Of a stretch of 28,696 bases of DNA, positions 10,201 through 15,564 are shown piece by piece (within the stretch, counting starts at the first letter, position 1; the number at the start of each line of letters is the position of its first letter). A program made the translations under genes and the position numbers. Under the pieces are notes generated by a model, which saw only the letters and a list, made by a program, of their open reading frames with translations, was not told where the DNA came from and made no database searches. Origin of the DNA: Chloroflexota bacterium (GTDB taxonomy: Bacteria > Chloroflexota > Anaerolineae > Caldilineales > Caldilineaceae); the NCBI GenBank assembly GCA_003577005.1, contig QEUW01000110.1, positions 1 through 28,696 of the forward strand. The letters are read 5' to 3'.

Positions 10201-12520
10201 TGACGCTCCAGAGTAGACGCACGGAGTGGGCGGCACCCCAGTCTGCCCCCAACGGGTGGTAGAACATGCGCCCAGACCAGGCCACGGGACTGTCGCCCGC
10301 ATAGGGGTCGCTGACGGCATGGAGCGGCAGGTAGACAGTTAACCTGCCGTCGCTCAGATCTTGGGCAACGGAGATGCCGTAGCGGGAGAGCGTCGCCTGG
10401 TCCAGCCAGTCGGCGATAGGGGTAGTGGCGGCGGGCGTTGTGCCGTTTGTCGGTAGCCCGCGGGTGGGGTTGCCGGCGCTGTAGGGGAGCTTCAACTCCA
10501 GCATGGCCTGGAGCATCATATCGCCATTGGCTGCCTGAGGGCTGTCGGCGAAGATGCCCTCGTCCAGAAAGGTGCTGTCGTCGAGGCGGCGGATCTGGCC
10601 GGCGCGGTCGTTGGCCGGCCAATCCAACACGTTGCCGTTGTACCAGAGGTGGCGGGTGTCGGTGGGGCGCACCTGAAACTCGACCATCAGCGGTTTGCCG
10701 GTTTCGTATTCGCTCAGCGCCAGGTTGAAATGCGTTTGTGCAACCGTGCTCAGCTCGCCGGTGTAGTTTGGCGAGAGATCGGCCCGGTCGGGCACGCCGT
10801 CGTTGTCGTTGTCAAAGTCGAAGACATCGGGTGTGCCGTCGCCGTCCGTGTCGCGACAGGCTGTGCCCACCGGCGTGGTGAGCTTCCCTGCCGCGTTGAC
10901 ATTGATCAGTTCAGGGCATTCAGCTGCATCCGACAGGCCGTCGTCATTGCTGTCCGGGTTGTTCGGGTCGAGATACCAGGTCTTGCCGCCGACGATGAAG
11001 CCTGTCACCTCGGCGTAGTCACTGATCAAGTCGCCGTCGCTGTCCACGAAGTTGGGCAGCGTCCCCAACTCCAACACCTCGACATCATCGTTCAAGCCAT
11101 CGTTGTCGTCGTCAGGGTCAACGCCATTGGCGATGCCGTCGCCGTCGCTATCGGCCCACTCATTGGGGTCGTCGGGGTAGTCATCCTCAGCGTCGGGTAC
11201 GGTGTCGCAGTCGCGATCCGTGGCGGTGTCACACTGGTTGGTGGCCTGAAGCAAGGTACGCTGGGCCACTGTTTCGACCGGCGCGGCAGCGGCCAGTTCC
11301 GTGTTGGTCACGTCAATGTCAGCGGCCCAGTTCACTTTGTCTGCATCCGCCAGCGGGTTGCGCAGGGGGTCGAAGGCGCTCTCTTGCGGTTGCATTTGCA
11401 TTTCGGCTTGCTGCGCACCGGTGCGTAGCTGACGCTCGGAAAAGCGCCGGCTGGCGCCGCTCACCTGCTGGCTTTGCAGCAGCGGCCCGGCCACCAGGGC
11501 CAGAATCATGCTCGCCACAACGGTGACGTAGAGACGCGGCGAACGGCGGTGGCGAATCACCAACCAGGTCAGGAGCAGCAGCAAGCCCAGCGCCGTCAGT
11601 GTGAGGCTCATCTGCTGCAGCCCGGGCGGGAACAAGCCGGCCAGCACACCCGGATCCGCAAACAGCAGCGACGGCTGCCGCCACAGCCGGGCCAGGTTGT
11701 CACCCGGTGCGGCCTGCCAGTCGCTGAAACCGGTGGTGATCGTCACTTCCTTCCAGACGAAGGCGTCTTCATCGGGCGGCAGTTCCATGTGGATCACGAG
11801 CCGCACGGGCAGACCGCCTTCGGCGACCCACAATTCGCCGCTGCCTGCCATATCGAGATAGGTGCGCGCCAGCGCCAGGTGCATGTTCCCCGCCAGTTCG
11901 CCCTTGCGCCGCAAAACCGCTTCCATCTGATCGCGCAGGTATTGGGCGTAGCGCAGGCCGTCCAATGCAAAGACATAGCGCGTCAGGCCGGCCGTCTGTT
12001 CGCCCTGGAGTAACTCGTCGAAGAGCAGGTCATCGCCCTCACCCGCTTCCAGCACGCGCACCCCTTGCGCTGCATTCAAGAAACCCATCAGGTCGCCACC
12101 CGGTGCAAAGAGATCGGTGCGCTCCTCGATCTCGGCCCAGTCTGCGTCTGCCTGCACACGGCCATAGGTGCGGCCCTGCTCAAACTTCAGGTCGATGAAC
12201 TGCCGGCTCTGTTCGCCGCCCTGGCGGATGCGCATGGTCAGGGTGTCGGCGGGCGCATCGACCTGTCCGGTGACCGTCAGGCGCTGCACCGTGGCTGCAC
12301 GGCCCGCATTCTCGATGCGTGCAGTGGGGTGCAGCGTCTGCACGATGGTGCTCCGGTAGGTATACCGTCCCGCAGATACAGCCCGCCGCCACGCCTTCTC
12401 CAACTGCTGCGATGCCGTGGGCGAAACGGAGCGGGCCAGCACGGGCAACCCCGCGGCGGCAGTAAGGATACTTAGGAACAGTAGGGCAAAGAGAAGTCTG
12501 GTGGTGTTACGAAGGTTCAT
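1226..12520 (-). CDS. Giant secreted LamG / thrombospondin-type-3 repeat surface protein (about 3,764 aa)
   Basis: ATG at 12520 is preferred over an in-frame TTG at 12580 because a clean signal peptide (about residues 1-29) follows it. Approximate residue map: 30-290, a LolA/LppX-like lipoprotein-fold domain; 303-350, two hydrophobic helices joined by RHRRSPR; 430-577, Asp-rich thrombospondin-type-3 calcium repeats; 577-1070, uncharacterised; 1073-1410, an Ala/Gly-rich helical region; 1600-1753, more DxDGDG repeats; 1847-2040, 2080-2375, 2403-2600, 2607-2820 and 3110-3317, LamG concanavalin-like domains; 2820-3100, Ig-like domains; 3463-3503, a last DxDGDG pair. A Glu/Ser/Gln-rich tail ends in NLIFLPIIARATGAER. 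The protein probably sits at the cell surface and binds glycans or partner cells in a calcium-dependent way; this is inferred from its domains. It has no neighbour in an operon. Functions of 577-1600 are unknown. Confidence 0.85.
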   Translation of the reverse strand: MNLRNTTRLLFALLFLSILTAAAGLPVLARSVSPTASQQLEKAWRRAVSAGRYTYRSTIVQTLHPTARIENAGRAATVQRLTVTGQVDAPADTLTMRIRQGGEQSRQFIDLKFEQGRTYGRVQADADWAEIEERTDLFAPGGDLMGFLNAAQGVRVLEAGEGDDLLFDELLQGEQTAGLTRYVFALDGLRYAQYLRDQMEAVLRRKGELAGNMHLALARTYLDMAGSGELWVAEGGLPVRLVIHMELPPDEDAFVWKEVTITTGFSDWQAAPGDNLARLWRQPSLLFADPGVLAGLFPPGLQQMSLTLTALGLLLLLTWLVIRHRRSPRLYVTVVASMILALVAGPLLQSQQVSGASRRFSERQLRTGAQQAEMQMQPQESAFDPLRNPLADADKVNWAADIDVTNTELAAAAPVETVAQRTLLQATNQCDTATDRDCDTVPDAEDDYPDDPNEWADSDGDGIANGVDPDDDNDGLNDDVEVLELGTLPNFVDSDGDLISDYAEVTGFIVGGKTWYLDPNNPDSNDDGLSDAAECPELINVNAAGKLTTPVGTACRDTDGDGTPDVFDFDNDNDGVPDRADLSPNYTGELSTVAQTHFNLALSEYETGKPLMVEFQVRPTDTRHLWYNGNVLDWPANDRAGQIRRLDDSTFLDEGIFADSPQAANGDMMLQAMLELKLPYSAGNPTRGLPTNGTTPAATTPIADWLDQATLSRYGISVAQDLSDGRLTVYLPLHAVSDPYAGDSPVAWSGRMFYHPLGADWGAAHSVRLLWSVIVLSDSCDVPSGQDYDQWCADDANWTTSSSVAQTYYDDFYLTGLAVQEDHGMKSAVIAQNNAAAVPYENYLWHLSDALDKTFLRGQTVTAGGSRFDIDAIVNQFGPAAGGTTVWGVPTGQLNVVADGAASQTDGLTTLMNQVIPTLLASSYPNPPANFKPSLLILREYSQRSTALGHPTAFEILSGSAGTTVQAKVGQTTLDTYATLQLTPYEHDGVGWVSENPIGYLDTLELALDNVLTSAMLQTFFTTNEVADEDLARLGVVGLAKNYYISLAYGTQGVVAIDGVAASIQPIDAGQVTLAAGAEAVLEVVGDILDLLIVLSIMQSYAMQNNAVAASAAYHPLTDRNSVATTMGAIEVAYASDAIAGGIKETAALAKLLLKEFAKKPLAAKLFGPTSSTIDRKTILSAMNLSAPPSEDAGWWDWLKTKATDYVQSNKGKATILATASASVKAIGAEEGWDPHVTYGIATGLDVAAGVYGIRGALDTYQALQATSRVDAIFEISELEAGLWGETVAGYGITYGVGIVLDWALFAYTVGTQHIGPHSMAFGPLLAETIAKTLLLDAEFLLSILLPGIGELIVAVVTALDALIADICKLAGVKSGSDVDTWVCGGITGAITESIVKLIFDQYVIVDLSDKHRLELELQNPAVVALTDTGGFATGNQLQVTARITNTIKEADPSGLGSAEDKAFETQDFAHLLISSAFSYTVESEDQNHTSALHLGDVAWHDTSDAQKKYAVFTVTGRGDFATTGINQTTALFLNESWHIPGIECWGVVIQGCGRKDVKSYNPVNLGDSFIFDLFPTTFDEFYTLYATGDASYRLAWDARFPTLADADGDGLRSRAVGGLDPDDSTADGDEDGLSDRYEKQIGTDPALADTDGDGLSDYWELFYRTNPLLPDSDFDGLLDGDEFFHSGALHAGLPDDSGWRGGWSFVYTFDSNNHPLSTWVSSNPLSFDTDGDGILDERERVYGYNPNVPSVLNVLTLDATTDAGTVAPGATIEYVASVKNELRGGYEAGLLQTEFPVDTVVATQEIGILNPQQSVTVTGAVHVPAQVVASYAASMTVRAGAEINQGTGHVLWLRMNEARGSSEFRDSSYNDHHATCIPQPCPAANGSTLQFGPNVDGVGSRLTVPDTPDLDLTNFTIALRVYPTQIKDAWQPLVTKQEELGARRNYGIYLRPNTLTPHFTMHDGNCAALIAADSTGSLLLNRWNHVAVTFDGAHVSFYINGTPQGTQDYSGAPCLNDDPVRIGSVTGNFFQGYMDELEIYPHALSKDAISATYGTAALQLDFASNTDLSVGTNSVTCVTAYCPQNGTFDQTRSLTVTGAVTNLNIGDGFTFATWINPQQRTTPFNTGLAGAFSDYKNISIDATHDWQGIFGYEDYVDLNNKRVFPTLYLSDAGALRFRMGNGEICDVQTAPGRVAFDRWQHLTVTFHNGVLTVYIDGKEVESVPGCSSQVPTVSHFFVGRPNQRGYVYFDHLRAVKISEDAPPTLKARLNYDGDTSDHNIYSRNIDVHPALRDIDVARVFIDDASHPFRLYDDQGGIADAYNSSHDTSVVYRADLNNRTSLGEHTDYGTDCSGTDCGYWGVYLYWSLYNDFYQGQLDDFCVYPNLLAADAVAALYQSTSVGLDLTFDEPPGQDLFVDESGNGFEATCAWLAQSCPDSGIPGRNNQALRFDGVNDFLTLSADSTSLGLYDSSFTVMAWVKADNLSGERAILGNDSGGDFANLMLSLENGRPRMAFGGSGSTATAVSALSAGQWHHVAFRYDKHARQQVLFVDGQQVGSSGGRNAYVGTNPILVGRARGGSYFDGLIDDLVIAKQALDVSAIQAVMNRAPLVTLHLDEDLATTTFVDDSPGRHNAICSGDACPKGGSKGQIREAVRFDGVDDMLTIPDQDSLDLTRFTIALWVKPDHTKPAYQPLISKQHNGGQRNFALWISPNNMRIHYSLNHSNCTDHTASGSSGSLLMGQWNHVALTFDGAHLTLYLNGSPSGSLAYSGDPCLNNEPIRIGYESSPGFTAFAGSLDEITITANAFSASQVRALYDYQSAWYDTTVSKLITVDADSPQVAFEHDGQYLPLAPATLWLHATDATSPIANVTVSYTGPNGAAGTITPQLGHNSDSLWYVDFAPTGAGSYHFQVTATDSVGHTSSTSGVVHVDATPPVLSLAAELNGATFGNGEVVTLSGSVSDPGQPTSGVVTNTLVVDLRDTNGVSLSGLQHATVTGDSWQAEFPLSAGIYGNYTVWASVADGVGNLYSATIGALLLDDLAPLAGAISVPDIITQTGTIISGQVTDPTEPSSNAINAAQATSATGVKSVQLRFRHASGSVWPQLDPSIIEHVVFYAPLDVRPFTDLTVYNREITTWGDGEVHLTEGRFGGAVLLDGATSLTIPHDDALDFGNGSFSVAAWVFHEDQESFNNIVSKKDYFGVIPGWVLRFNGNHASFMVADGSKQLEIKSVGPVSVREWHHLIGVVDAENRELRLYLDGQLAARGDWSSTIHTTAPLQIGSWDDPLNPDFFEGKIDDVVIFNRALNPAEALLLAQAETWQPVTLAAANAPATAWQYELTAAMEGPYKIDLWTEDAVGNGRYIPNVWSGEVDTLAPRVALGYLLSVDKRSVQVTCAAADYNLTLDGWVCPVSDDNLARHNKDAHWFTTIFSDTQKLAGLSTGVAVFTPGPGISMTACDSYGHCTTLAPIDTDGDGIPDHVEGEGDRDGDGILDAHDYDPDGHFYELGTGRILPGGRIEVSGPAPVQIGRDGSEGYYEWTTAVAGVYTLQVTPPRGYAVSPDCPAQPGPLNDAADDPLFLGASEFGNTGLLVDGSCAANPYYLSFDMEPGVGFFFNNNIPLTHVDLVGLEPQSLLPLIMNDGYSPVMPANARGQGEETETSPAAPVDQPDPIKKSPQEGAPADSPGVDPQTGENKLQTEISEENSGEGSKSEDQAADDSSVYKDLSMVQQEGDAEDRSTKGATLQPQSEQENLIFLPIIARATGAER

Positions 12521-12698
12521 GATATGAAGAATTCCCCAGTTAAGGAAGGATGGCAGCAAAAACAGGCCATCGAGTGACAATTTTGAACAGACTGGTGCAT
12601 CGTACCCGCTTACACCGGTGGCCTACGCAGTGGAGGTATTCAGAGAGGGCTCAGCCCGCGGTGGTATTATCTTGACAGAGATCTACTAGGATTTCCAG

Positions 12699-12710
12699 TG
12701 ACATTTGTCA
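12699..12710. promoter_or_regulatory. Possible operator dyad TGACA-TT-TGTCA
   Basis: A perfect inverted repeat with 5-bp arms and a 2-bp centre lies in the AT-rich shared promoter region of two divergent genes. The position fits an operator for a dimeric regulator, and TGTCA/TGACA half-sites recur nearby (12672-12678, 12750-12761). A 12-bp dyad can occur by chance, so this is only suggestive. Confidence 0.25.
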
Positions 12711-12816
12711 TATATTTGTGATCAAAACTGTATAAATTTTTATGCCGAGTGTCATCTGTCAAGCCGCCGACTTGTGTGACCGGTAGTGGTTTGCTTAGGC
12801 AGCCTCAAGCACGCTG

Positions 12817-12825
12817 TGATATAGT
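12817..12825 (+). promoter_or_regulatory. Candidate extended -10 promoter for the histidine-kinase remnant
   Basis: TGATATAGT has the TGn extension followed by a good -10 hexamer (TATAGT). It lies 26 bp before the GTG start at 12852, giving a short leader of about 20 bases. No -35 box is seen at the right distance, which extended -10 promoters can do without. Confidence 0.35.
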
Positions 12826-12851
12826 AGCAATTCCTAGAGTCGGAGCTCTCT

Positions 12852-13166
12852 GTGGATATTGCCACACTCATTGTTGTCCGTTCGCTGGTCTACTTCGGGG
12901 CCGGCTATCTGATCAACCGGCTAGCCATGCGTTTGCGCCAACAGCAAGCCTCGCTCACAGCGGCCAGTAGACGGCTGGTTGATCTGGCCAGCACCCAAGA
13001 ACATCTCTCCACCAGCCGAGAGCGGAATCGCATGGCGCGTGAATTCCAGGACACCTTGGCCCACACTCTCAGTGCCCTGACACTTCAACTCGAAACACTC
13101 AAACAGATTTGCAGCCGACCAGGAGAAGGGACCTCCGTCGAGTTACAGCTACCCAAGACGCGGTAA
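12852..13166 (+). pseudogene. Sensor histidine kinase remnant (HisKA_3/NarL-type), core deleted
   Basis: The product is 104 residues; intact kinases of this type have about 300 or more. The start is GTG at 12852, with GGAG about 7 bases upstream. Residues 1-25 form a membrane helix, followed by a coiled linker and then the H-box region (SRERNRMAREFQDTLAHTLSALTLQLE). The usual motif here is RELHDT, where the His is phosphorylated; here Gln66 replaces it. From about residue 85 the protein jumps to SRPGEGTSVELQLP, which is the G2-box and final strand of the HATPase domain. The rest of the dimerisation region and the N and G1 boxes are therefore missing, without loss of frame. It cannot bind ATP or accept phosphate as written. 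It sits before a broken response-regulator gene, so the pair is a decayed two-component system. Confidence 0.85.
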
Positions 13167-13175
13167 GAGCCGGAG

Positions 13176-13226
13176 GTGGTCAGTGAGCAGTGGTCAGTAG
13201 CTGTGCGCAGGTCACTGATGACTGTT
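13176..13226. repeat. Short degenerate repeat tract based on GGTCAGT/ACTGA
   Basis: GTGGTCAGT occurs at 13176-13184 and again at 13190-13198, a 14-bp period. The reverse-oriented copy GGTCACTGATGACTG follows. Tracts of this CAGT-rich kind are, from memory, common in intergenic DNA of several phyla. It fills the space between the kinase remnant and the MITE-like element and codes for nothing recognisable. Confidence 0.4.
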
Positions 13227-13249
13227 TATTGGTATCGAGCACTGTACTC

Positions 13250-13393
13250 GGTTCTGTTGACATTTGCGCGGCGTTGATGGGTGCGACGGGAACTGCAACC
13301 GTGCGTTGCACGTACCCGTGCAACATCCTCGTCCCGAGGTGCAATGCACTTAGAAAGTGCATCGCACCTCCTAGCTGAAATGTCAACAGAACC
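13250..13393. mobile_element. 144-bp MITE-like element with 16-bp perfect terminal inverted repeats
   Basis: GGTTCTGTTGACATTT at 13250-13265 and its exact reverse complement at 13378-13393 bound a 144-bp unit. Inside are two strong hairpins: 13305-13324 (8-bp perfect stem GTTGCACG/CGTGCAAC, 4-base loop) and 13336-13370 (16-bp stem with one mismatch, 3-base loop). There is no transposase. The terminal GGTTCTGTTG resembles the ends of IS6-family elements as I recall them, so trans-mobilisation by a related transposase is possible. No 8-bp target duplication is visible in the flanks (ctgtactc against tagagatc). It lies 26 bp before the response-regulator start. Confidence 0.65.
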
Positions 13394-13418
13394 TAGAGAT
13401 CAAGGAATTTGTGCTTTC

Positions 13419-14057
13419 ATGCGTATAATACTTTGCGACGACCAGACGGTGATTCGTAAGCGGCTGGAGATGCTGCTGCGGCTGCAAGCGGACATCGAGG
13501 TCGTCGGTTCAGCGGAAAATGGGGCCGAGGCCGTGCGCATGGCGGAGCAACTCCAGCCCGACCTGGTGTTGATGGACCTGAAGATGCCGGGGATGAATGG
13601 TATCTAGGCCACACGCCAGATCCGCAGCAGCCGGCCCGCCACGAAAATGTTGGTCCTCACCACCTATGCCTTTGACCAGTGGGGGATCGAGGCGCTGCGT
13701 GCGGGGGCGGCCGGCTATCTGCTCAAGGATGCGCCCTGGGAGACAATCCTCAGGGCGATCTACGGAACCGTGCAAGGTCTACGTTTTATCGACCCAGAGG
13801 TGGCCGGCGTGCTGATCGAACGAGCAGTAGGACAGGAGGAAGCGAGCGAGCCGTGTGCGCTCGAACAACTCACCGCCCCTGAAATTGACGTGTTGCACTG
13901 TCTGACGCGCGGTCTGACCAATGCGGAAATTGCTTCCGAACTCCATCTTTCGGCGGGAACAGTGCGCAATTATTTGAGTGTCATCTTTGCCAAGTTGGGC
14001 GTGACCGACCGCACTCAAGCCGCCATTGTAGCGCTTCGTCGTGGGTTGATTGGCTAG
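13419..14057 (+). pseudogene. NarL/LuxR-family response regulator interrupted by an in-frame amber codon
   Basis: The ATG at 13419 opens a receiver domain with the acidic pair D7-D8 and the phospho-acceptor D53 (VLMDLKMPG). TAG at 13605-13607 stops translation after GMNGI. In the same frame the sequence continues ATRQIR, LVLTTY and AGYLLKDAP (the switch Thr and the conserved Lys). It ends in an intact LuxR-type helix-turn-helix (LTAPEIDVLHCLTRGLTNAEIA, then LHLSAGTVRNYLSVIFAKLGV). The family normally reads GIEATR, so one GAG to TAG change (Glu63) explains the break. The product is either a 62-residue receiver stub or, from the ATG at 13647, an output-domain fragment. TAG is used as an ordinary stop by other genes here. 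The cognate kinase upstream is also broken. Confidence 0.9.
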
Positions 14058-14079
14058 TACAGCGCGGCCTGCATAAACC

Positions 14080-15489
14080 CTATCCTTTGGCCACGCCCCA
14101 ACTGATCAACGTTGCCACCACTGCCACGCCGGCATAGAGCCAGAAAACCACCTGGTATGCCGCAATCGGCGTGGCACTCTGGGCCAGACCCTGCTGGAGC
14201 GCCACGCCGGCCACCGCCACGCCGAGGATCTGCCCGGCAAAGCGGATCATGCTGTAGAGACCGGCTGCGGACCCGGCTTCATGGTGGCCGATCCCTTGCA
14301 TGGCGGCCCGGTGCAGGGGCGCCAGGGCCAGTCCAATCGCCAGCCCATGCAACGCCGCCCAAAGGTAAATCAGCCAGAGGGACGCCCCGGCCGGGGTCAA
14401 CGCCATCGTCACCATGAGCGCAATCAACGCCGCCATGCTCAGCACCACGGGACGGCGGCTGCCCCAGCGGTCGGCCAGTTGCCCACCCGCCTGCGAGACG
14501 ACAAAGAGCATACCCGCCTGCAAGGCCAGCGCGATGCCGATTTCGCTGGCACTGACTCCGTGGATATCGGTCAGGTAGAGCGGGAGCACAAAACTAATGC
14601 TGCTCATGAGAAACATGCGCAGCGCCGCGCTCAACGAGGCCGCCGTAAAGGGCGCCGTCCGTAAGAGGGCCAGGTTGATGTAGGGTGAGCGTCGGCGCCG
14701 CTCCCATACGACGAGCGCAGCAAAACAGAGCAGACACAACGCCAGCAACCGCCAGTCCTGTAGACCATCCACGCCGGTAATAGGCCGGCTGGAGGCAAAG
14801 AAGAGCAGCAGGGTCATTGCCACGCTGAGCAAGAGCACCCCTACCCAATCAAAGGTGCGTAAGAAATCCGGGTTGACTTGGCGTTGCTTCAGGGTCGGGA
14901 TGTTGCGTCGCACAACGATCAGCGCTGCAACACCCATGACTGCAATGGGTGGATATATGGCGCGCCAGCCCAATCCATCCACCAGTAGACCGCCAAAATA
15001 AGGAAAGACCAACCCCGACAGCGGAATAATCGAATTCCATGCCCCCAACGCCTTGCCCCGTTCAGTCGGTGAAAACCACTGGGTGATGATGGCGATGCCC
15101 AATGGCACAAAACCAGCGGTGCCGATGCCCTGGATGACCCGACCGGCCATAAACCAAGCCAACGAGGGCGACGAAAAGACAAGCGCCGTCCCCACCAAAA
15201 AGATGCCCAGCCCCATCAGCAGCAGACGGCGTTTGCCGAGCCCATCACCCAACCGTCCGTAGAGCGGCATGAGGGTCATAAAGGGCAGCGTATAGATCAT
15301 CGACGCCCAGGCGGTGGTGTCGGCATCTAACCCGAAGTGGTTTCGTACGGTGGGCAAGGCCACGCCAAAGACATGATGGTCCATCCCCACCATGAGCGAC
15401 GGCGCCATGAGGCCAATGATGATTTGCGTCTGCGGCGTGGCCAGGCTTTGCCAGCGGGTGCGGATCGACTGTTGCAGGGTAGCGCGCAT
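14080..15489 (-). CDS. MFS transporter, DHA2-like (drug:H+ antiporter)
   Basis: The 469-residue protein has about 12-14 hydrophobic helices and motif A at residues 77-87 (GRLGDGLGKRR). Motif-C-like and helix-4 signals follow (GRVIQGIGTAGFVPLGIAII), as does the NSIIPLSGLVFPYFGGLLVDGLGWRAIY segment typical of DHA2 exporters. It is an integral inner-membrane protein that probably exports a small hydrophobic or amphipathic compound by proton exchange; the substrate cannot be read from sequence. The start shows no clear Shine-Dalgarno sequence, so an alternative start is possible. It lies 75 bp downstream of the SsnA-like gene on the same strand and is probably co-transcribed with it. It looks full length, unlike the MFS gene at the left edge. 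Confidence 0.85.
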   Translation of the reverse strand: MRATLQQSIRTRWQSLATPQTQIIIGLMAPSLMVGMDHHVFGVALPTVRNHFGLDADTTAWASMIYTLPFMTLMPLYGRLGDGLGKRRLLLMGLGIFLVGTALVFSSPSLAWFMAGRVIQGIGTAGFVPLGIAIITQWFSPTERGKALGAWNSIIPLSGLVFPYFGGLLVDGLGWRAIYPPIAVMGVAALIVVRRNIPTLKQRQVNPDFLRTFDWVGVLLLSVAMTLLLFFASSRPITGVDGLQDWRLLALCLLCFAALVVWERRRRSPYINLALLRTAPFTAASLSAALRMFLMSSISFVLPLYLTDIHGVSASEIGIALALQAGMLFVVSQAGGQLADRWGSRRPVVLSMAALIALMVTMALTPAGASLWLIYLWAALHGLAIGLALAPLHRAAMQGIGHHEAGSAAGLYSMIRFAGQILGVAVAGVALQQGLAQSATPIAAYQVVFWLYAGVAVVATLISWGVAKG

Positions 15490-15564
15490 AGAGCGGTCAA
15501 CTGTGGGTCATGCAAATTTGGATGGATCACACCGTCAAAGCGCGATGCACCTCAGGGTTACGCT

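Larger units (their letters stand above)
12521..12851. other. Intergenic region between divergent genes, with a 12-bp dyad
   Basis: This 331-bp region separates the start of the giant minus-strand gene from the kinase remnant. Its central part (about 12660-12750) is clearly more AT-rich than the flanking genes, as expected for promoters. It holds the perfect dyad TGACATTTGTCA at 12699-12710. The only reasonable plus-strand promoter element seen is the extended -10 reported separately. No convincing -35/-10 pair was found for the giant gene. No small gene or RNA was recognised. Confidence 0.5.

Noticed and set aside
10790..11230. Repeated GTCGCCGTC-type units suggesting a satellite or CRISPR-like array
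   Set aside because: The units are the reverse complement of Asp-Gly-Asp-Gly codons of thrombospondin-type-3 repeats. Spacing is irregular and in frame with the giant protein, so they are coding.
13605..13607. The amber codon read as pyrrolysine or as a reassigned sense codon
   Set aside because: TAG ends the glycosyltransferase, the DUF3048 gene and the response regulator itself in this window, so it is an ordinary stop here. One GAG to TAG change is the simpler explanation.
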